Assembly: GCA_016284355.1 (NCBI GenBank)
Contig: JAEEOQ010000089.1
Coordinates: 1 to 36,257 of the forward strand
DNA: 36,257 bases
From: Lachnospiraceae bacterium
GTDB taxonomy: Bacteria > Bacillota > Clostridia > Lachnospirales > Lachnospiraceae
Direction of reading: 5' to 3'
In this document: positions 32,199 through 36,257 of the stretch, piece by piece
Layout: each line of letters begins with the position of its first letter
Position numbering within the stretch: the first letter of the stretch is position 1
Position numbers and translations under genes: made by a program
The notes under the pieces: model-generated
What the model saw: the letters and a program-made list of their open reading frames with translations, nothing else
Told to the model about the DNA's origin: nothing
Database searches by the model: none

Positions 32199-33401
32199 CT
32201 ATAAAAGTTTATGAAGGTCAGGGAAAAGCTCGATGCTTCGAGGCAATATTCCCTTAAGATAAGCAAGTGTGATACCGTAGTTGGTAAAAGGTATGCCTGC
32301 ATCTACGGTGCATTTCATGCGGTATGTTACTTCGCGCTCTGTTGTCATGCAGGCTCCGCAATGGATGACCATAGCGTATTTTGAAAGAGTTTCCTCATCA
32401 GGGTATTCTGTTCCGCTTACTGTCTCAAAATTAAGGTTTTTACCTGTTACTTTGCGAAGTAGGTTAGGGATCTTAACAGTACCGATATCCTGACATTGCC
32501 TGTGGTGAGTACAACCCTCTGCCATAAGGATGATGTCGCCGTCTTTTAGATTTTTGATTGTAGCAGCACCTTTTACCGCAGTCTCAAGAAAGCCCTTGTA
32601 TCTTGCAAGGAGTATTGAAAATGAGGTAAGAGGTATTTCCTTTGGAGTAGCAGCGGCTACTTCGCTAAAAGCCTGGCTGTCTGTTATGACCATGCGGGGC
32701 GGGATTTTAAAGGAATCTATAACCCCTGCAAGCTCAGCAGGCTGACAGCATACGCAGGTTGCATTTGAATCCAGTATATCTCTTATCATCTGCTGCTGGG
32801 GGAGGATTATCCTGCCCTTTGGAGCAGATTCATCGATAGGGATAACAAGTACCAGATTATCCCCTGCATTTATAAGGTCTGCCACAAGATGCTTTTCAGT
32901 GGTGCTTTCGCTTCCAAGTCTTCCTATGGCCTCTTTAAGCTCATTTATGCCTTTACCTGTTACGGATGAGACATAGATCTCGCCTGGTACTTCCTTTATA
33001 TCTTTTATTCTGTCGCATTTGTTGTGGCAAACGATATAAGGGATGTTCTTAGCCTTTATAAGGGCCTCGAGCTCATCATCAAGAGCTGTTCTGCCAAGCT
33101 CTTCATCGATAACGAGGATGGCGATATCTGTTTTGTTAAGGCACTGCTTTGCCTTGGCAACTCTTTTTGCGCCAAGCTCGCTGTCATCATCAAAACCCGG
33201 TGTATCTATGATAACAACAGGTCCCAGCGGAAGTATCTCCATTGATTTTGTGACAGGGTCCGTTGTGGTGCCCTTTATGGCAGAAACAATTGCCAGATCC
33301 TGGTCTGTAACTGCATTTACAAGTGATGATTTTCCGGCATTTGTGCTGCCGTAAAAACCTATGTGAGCTCGCTCACTTCCCGGGGTATCATTAAGTCCCA
33401 T
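32199..33401 (-). CDS. hydF: [FeFe]-hydrogenase maturation GTPase HydF
   Basis: The 400-residue protein is the scaffold that assembles the 2Fe subcluster of the H-cluster and hands it to the hydrogenase HydA. The N-terminal GTPase domain has a P-loop GSTNAGKS (18-25), switch residues GTTTDP, the DTPG motif, and NKCD. The C-terminal cluster-binding domain has the HydF signature Cys297-x-His299, then 47 residues, His347-Cys348-x-x-Cys351. HydE, HydG and HydA genes are not in this window. It begins 20 bp after the stop of a FecCD-type transporter binding protein, so it is probably the last gene of that operon, an unusual partner. Ribosome binding site GAGGAA. It implies a fermentative, hydrogen-producing anaerobe. 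Confidence 0.95.
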   Translation of the reverse strand: MGLNDTPGSERAHIGFYGSTNAGKSSLVNAVTDQDLAIVSAIKGTTTDPVTKSMEILPLGPVVIIDTPGFDDDSELGAKRVAKAKQCLNKTDIAILVIDEELGRTALDDELEALIKAKNIPYIVCHNKCDRIKDIKEVPGEIYVSSVTGKGINELKEAIGRLGSESTTEKHLVADLINAGDNLVLVIPIDESAPKGRIILPQQQMIRDILDSNATCVCCQPAELAGVIDSFKIPPRMVITDSQAFSEVAAATPKEIPLTSFSILLARYKGFLETAVKGAATIKNLKDGDIILMAEGCTHHRQCQDIGTVKIPNLLRKVTGKNLNFETVSGTEYPDEETLSKYAMVIHCGACMTTEREVTYRMKCTVDAGIPFTNYGITLAYLKGILPRSIELFPDLHKLL

Positions 33402-33421
33402 AACTTATTCCTCTTTGTTTT

Positions 33422-34663
33422 TTATATTTTTACGTCGCCTGCAGCAACGCTTGGATTAAAGATCGAATCTGCCTGAGCGTCTGTAAGCTCGATGCCAAAT
33501 ACTTCTTTGTAGTAAGCCTTGGTCTCTTCTGTGATGTTTACATCTGCAAAAAGATCAGGGTATGCAAGTTTTGCAAGGAAGAGAAGAGTAACAGGGCAGT
33601 CAACACCCGGTGTATAGCTTCTGTACATTCCAAGAGGCATCTTGTATACGTTTTTGTTCTTTACTGCGTTAACTTCGCTCCAGTCGTAGTTTCCTACAGT
33701 ATTTTCGTAAAGATCCTGAGGGAAGGACTGGTTAAAGTTTGTAATGAAGATAAGTGAAGGATCCCATGCGTAGATCTGCTCCATATTTACTGCCACCGAG
33801 TTGTCTTTTTCAAGCTCTGTAGCCACATTTACAGCGCCGATGGCATCTGCCCACCACTGACCAAAGAACTGTCTTCCGCTTGTAAGGATTGTCTGGTCAC
33901 TGTACTGGAAAAGGAAGAAGGCTCTCTGTCTTTCTTCATCAGGAATGTCTTTTACCCTGTCCTGTACGAATTTGTACTTAGCCTCTGAGTACTCACGGCA
34001 AACTGCAGTCTTGTCGTTTTCAGGGAAGATCTCTGAAAAAAGTGCTATCCAGTTGTTTAATGTTTCGATGCAGTCATAATCCCATTTATTTACAGATACA
34101 GCAACTGCAGGAAAACCCTTGCTAAGGAGCTGGTCTCCAAGGTCTTTGCTTGAAGCACTGTAAATAACAAGATCCGGGTCAAGAAGAGCAAGCTCTTCGA
34201 TATTTACATTTGATCCGTCGATAAATGAGGTGCTTGCATTTAAGATCTCAGGGTAAAGCTCAGAAAGAAGGCTGTTTTTTGCAGCGGTCATGCTGGCTCC
34301 TGCCATTCCGACAATCTTATCTGCTGAATCAAAAAATACAGATAAGAATGCAGGAATAGGGAAAATGTCGCATACTACGATACGGTTGATATTTTTATTT
34401 AATGTTACTTCGTTGCCGTTGTGGTCGGTAACTGTTATGGTATCTGAAGTCTCGTTTGTTTCTTCTGCGGGCTTAGCAGCTTCTGCAGTTTCTTTTGTGT
34501 CTTCATTTTCATCGGATGCGACAGGAGCGGTTTCTTCTGTCTGATCCTTTGATACGGTCTCATTTGTGTTTGTGTTTGCTTTTTCGCCCTTTGAACATCC
34601 TGCAAGTGCGCTTACCGCAATGCAAAGGATGAGCATCAGACTTAAAATCTTTCGTGCTTTCAT
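33422..34663 (-). CDS. Metal-chelate/corrinoid ABC transporter substrate-binding lipoprotein
   Basis: The 413-residue protein is a cluster A-II binding protein (PF01497, FepB/BtuF-like) that captures an iron chelate, haem or cobalamin outside the cell. Residues 1-22 are a lipoprotein signal with Cys23 (ALAGC). A long Thr/Glu/Asn-rich linker to about residue 75 follows. The mature domain starts TITVTDHNGNEVTLNKNINRIVVC, and continues with the family strand LLDPDLVIYSAS. Two lobes with a connecting long helix are expected. Tyr, Trp and Arg-rich patches (GQWWADAIGAVNVA, MYRSYTPGVDC) may contact ligand. The ATPase and permease genes lie upstream and hydF downstream on the same strand. Ligand is unknown; an iron complex would fit the HydF link. 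Confidence 0.88.
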   Translation of the reverse strand: MKARKILSLMLILCIAVSALAGCSKGEKANTNTNETVSKDQTEETAPVASDENEDTKETAEAAKPAEETNETSDTITVTDHNGNEVTLNKNINRIVVCDIFPIPAFLSVFFDSADKIVGMAGASMTAAKNSLLSELYPEILNASTSFIDGSNVNIEELALLDPDLVIYSASSKDLGDQLLSKGFPAVAVSVNKWDYDCIETLNNWIALFSEIFPENDKTAVCREYSEAKYKFVQDRVKDIPDEERQRAFFLFQYSDQTILTSGRQFFGQWWADAIGAVNVATELEKDNSVAVNMEQIYAWDPSLIFITNFNQSFPQDLYENTVGNYDWSEVNAVKNKNVYKMPLGMYRSYTPGVDCPVTLLFLAKLAYPDLFADVNITEETKAYYKEVFGIELTDAQADSIFNPSVAAGDVKI

Positions 34664-34701
34664 TTTGTAGTTCCTTTCGTGTGTAAAAAATATTTATCCA
34701 A

Positions 34702-34719
34702 AAAGGGTTAAGCCCCTTT
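34702..34719 (-). terminator. Weak intercistronic hairpin between transporter ATPase and binding-protein genes
   Basis: A 6-bp stem AAAGGG/CCCTTT with a 6-nt loop is followed on the - strand by TT then GG. It is more likely an attenuation or processing site than a full stop. Confidence 0.4.
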
Positions 34720-34728
34720 AAGATCTGC

Positions 34729-35487
34729 TTAAATAACGCTTAACGGGACAATGTAATCATCTTCGATGCGGGCGCGTACTCCAAAGGAGCGCTCAATATT
34801 TTCTTCGGTGATAACATCTTCCGTATGGCCAAAAACAGTGTGCTCGTCTATAAAAAGAAGAGCCTTGTCTGCACGCATAAGGGCGTGCTCAGGGTAATGC
34901 GTATTAAAAATACATGAAATGCCATCGTCTTTAAGCTTTGCCATGGTGTCAAGTACGATAAGCTGATTTCTAAAATCAAGGCCTGATTCCGGCTCATCAA
35001 GTATAAGTAGCTTTGGCTTTGAGATAAGAGCCCTTGCTATAAGCACCATCTGAAGCTCGCCGCCGCTTAGGGCATCGCATTTTTTTTCTGCAAGCTTTTC
35101 TATCTTAAGCTCTTTCATAAGCTCGTAGGCAGACTTTCTATCTTCAGCCGATGGGCTTGAAAATGAGTTTATCTTACCTGCAAGGCCAAGAAGTACCATA
35201 TCAAGGCATGAAAGAGAACTGGTGCTAAGTTTGCTTTGTGGCACGTAGGAAATCTTGCTCCAAAGCTTTTTAGGGGAAAGCTTTGAAATATCTTCCCCGT
35301 CGATAGTGCACCTTCCGCTTGAAGCCTTTAAAACTCCCATTGTAACCTTAAGAAGAGTGGTCTTTCCGGCGCCGTTTGGCCCGAGTACCGCCATAACTTC
35401 GCCGCTGCCTAAATTAAAAGAGATATCCTTTAATACAGCAGGGCCGTGAGGATAAGAGTAGTTAAGCTTATTTACATCAAGTATCAT
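34729..35487 (-). CDS. Metal-chelate/corrinoid ABC transporter ATPase (FepC/BtuD type)
   Basis: The 252-residue ATPase powers uptake through the FecCD-type permease. It shows Walker A GPNGAGKTT (about 36-44), a Q-loop in VPQSK, signature LSGGE, Walker B LLILDEPESGLD and an H-loop THYPEH. These features, including the early YPHGPAVLKDISF, are typical of the FepC/BtuD/ZnuC-like group. Its start codon overlaps the permease stop (ATGA), so the two are translationally coupled. The binding-protein gene follows after a 65-bp gap containing a weak hairpin. Confidence 0.93.
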   Translation of the reverse strand: MILDVNKLNYSYPHGPAVLKDISFNLGSGEVMAVLGPNGAGKTTLLKVTMGVLKASSGRCTIDGEDISKLSPKKLWSKISYVPQSKLSTSSLSCLDMVLLGLAGKINSFSSPSAEDRKSAYELMKELKIEKLAEKKCDALSGGELQMVLIARALISKPKLLILDEPESGLDFRNQLIVLDTMAKLKDDGISCIFNTHYPEHALMRADKALLFIDEHTVFGHTEDVITEENIERSFGVRARIEDDYIVPLSVI

Positions 35488-36257
35488 AACAGTCTTGTCC
35501 TCCTCATCAGGTAGATAAAGAACGGCGCACCGATAATTGCGGTAAGAATGGAGATCGGGATCTCACTTGCTGTAGCGCTTCTTGCCACAGTATCTACAGC
35601 CACCATAAATGCGGCGCCGATACTTATTGAAAACGGGATAAGTCTTTTGTGATTACTGCCTACCATCATGCGGCACATATGAGGGATAAGAAGCCCGACC
35701 CAGCCTACCTGACCGCACATGGATATAACAGATGCTGTCATAAGGGTGGCGCAAAGCATGGTAACAACCCGAAGAGCCTTTATGTTAACTCCTGTTGAAA
35801 CGGCTTCTTCTTCTCGAAGGGGAAGAAGATTGAGTTTCCACCTTATAAGATAGATAACGATAAGTCCGAATAAAATAGCGGGAGCACCGAAAATGAGGTT
35901 CTTGTAGCCGGCGCCCGATAACGATCCCATAAGCCAGTAGGTTATGGCAGGAAGCTCGCTTTCTTCATCAGCCACATATTTAATAAGTGAAACAAGAGAA
36001 GAAAAAAGTGAGCCGATCATAATACCCGATAAAACTATAGCTGACATTCCTTTGCTTTTTCCTGAGCCTGCAAGAAATGTAAGTACAACCGCAACAAGGC
36101 CAAAGGTAAAGGAAGTAAGCTGCACGCCCACCATACCAAGGTGAAGTAAAAGAGCAAGGGCTGCTCCAAAGCTTGCACCGCTTGCTACGCCTAAGGTATC
36201 TGGGGTGGCAAGGGGATTATCAAAAAGGCTTTGAAAAACGCATCCTGCAACAGAAAG
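35484..36257 (-). CDS. FecCD-type ABC transporter permease (5' end outside window)
   Basis: The frame is open to the window edge and gives the last 257 residues of a FecCD/BtuC-type permease (normally about 330). The first visible stretch, SLFDNPLATPDTLGVASGA, is the family hallmark near the third membrane helix. Further marks are IMIGSLFSSLVSLI, YWLMGSLSG, the L-loop region SMCGQVGWVGLLIPHMCRMM that contacts the ATPase, and IPISILTAIIGAPFFIYLM at the end. An internal ATG at 36134 is not the start, because coding sequence with clear family motifs continues upstream of it. The stop overlaps the ATPase start. It carries an iron chelate, haem or corrinoid across the membrane. Confidence 0.93.
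   Translation of the reverse strand, partial: LSVAGCVFQSLFDNPLATPDTLGVASGASFGAALALLLHLGMVGVQLTSFTFGLVAVVLTFLAGSGKSKGMSAIVLSGIMIGSLFSSLVSLIKYVADEESELPAITYWLMGSLSGAGYKNLIFGAPAILFGLIVIYLIRWKLNLLPLREEEAVSTGVNIKALRVVTMLCATLMTASVISMCGQVGWVGLLIPHMCRMMVGSNHKRLIPFSISIGAAFMVAVDTVARSATASEIPISILTAIIGAPFFIYLMRRTRLL

Overview
The window looks like a chromosomal segment of an anaerobic, plant-polysaccharide-degrading Clostridia member, most likely Lachnospiraceae of the Butyrivibrio/Pseudobutyrivibrio type. This is inferred from moderate-to-low GC, strong AGGAGG-like ribosome binding sites, dense carbohydrate-active enzyme and sugar ABC-transporter content, and an [FeFe]-hydrogenase maturase (HydF). I see no rRNA, tRNA, CRISPR array, transposase, integrase or phage gene.

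Region 1 (1-7078, + strand) is a hemicellulose uptake and de-esterification locus. It holds the end of a MalG-type permease, a sugar-binding lipoprotein with its own near-consensus promoter, a beta-lactamase-fold (family VIII-like) serine hydrolase, a 773-aa protein made of two complete E-set plus esterase modules in tandem, and a type-B carboxylesterase. None of the enzymes has a signal peptide, so imported acylated oligosaccharides are probably de-esterified in the cytoplasm. A GH43 enzyme at 10021-11430 fits the same substrate theme. Between them lie a 516-bp gene-free stretch with an elaborate multi-hairpin element (7222-7349), a cytosolic FIST-GGDEF diguanylate cyclase, and a PH/GRAM-like protein with a DUF4298-type C-terminus.

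Region 2 (11430-19540, + strand) holds two pairs of ABC exporter half-transporters. The first pair (599 + 599 aa) has canonical ATP sites in both subunits. The second pair follows a MarR regulator and is a TM287/288 (YfiB/YfiC)-type heterodimer with one degenerate ATP site. Three operator-like repeats spaced exactly 30 bp apart precede the MarR gene, and its likely promoter is embedded in the preceding terminator.

Region 3 (19632-29733) is an alpha-glucoside locus. A GH65 phosphorylase-like enzyme and a six-hairpin glycosidase-like protein (- strand) diverge from a LacI repressor, a binding lipoprotein, two permeases and a GH31 enzyme (+ strand). The divergent intergenic region is symmetrical: each promoter has a LacI-type operator at about +7 to +23, and an extra 9-bp inverted repeat straddles the leftward promoter.

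Region 4 (29768-32192) holds a membrane-anchored C39-like cysteine peptidase and a HigBA-type toxin-antitoxin pair. The antitoxin is fused to an ImmA/IrrE metallopeptidase domain, and the pair's promoter is flanked by two matching operators. Region 5 (32199-36257, - strand) is a FecCD-type metal-chelate/corrinoid ABC transporter whose operon ends in hydF. A 23-bp palindromic repeat occurs four times in intergenic DNA (7468, 11430, 11462, 32132) and is not explained by the annotated genes.
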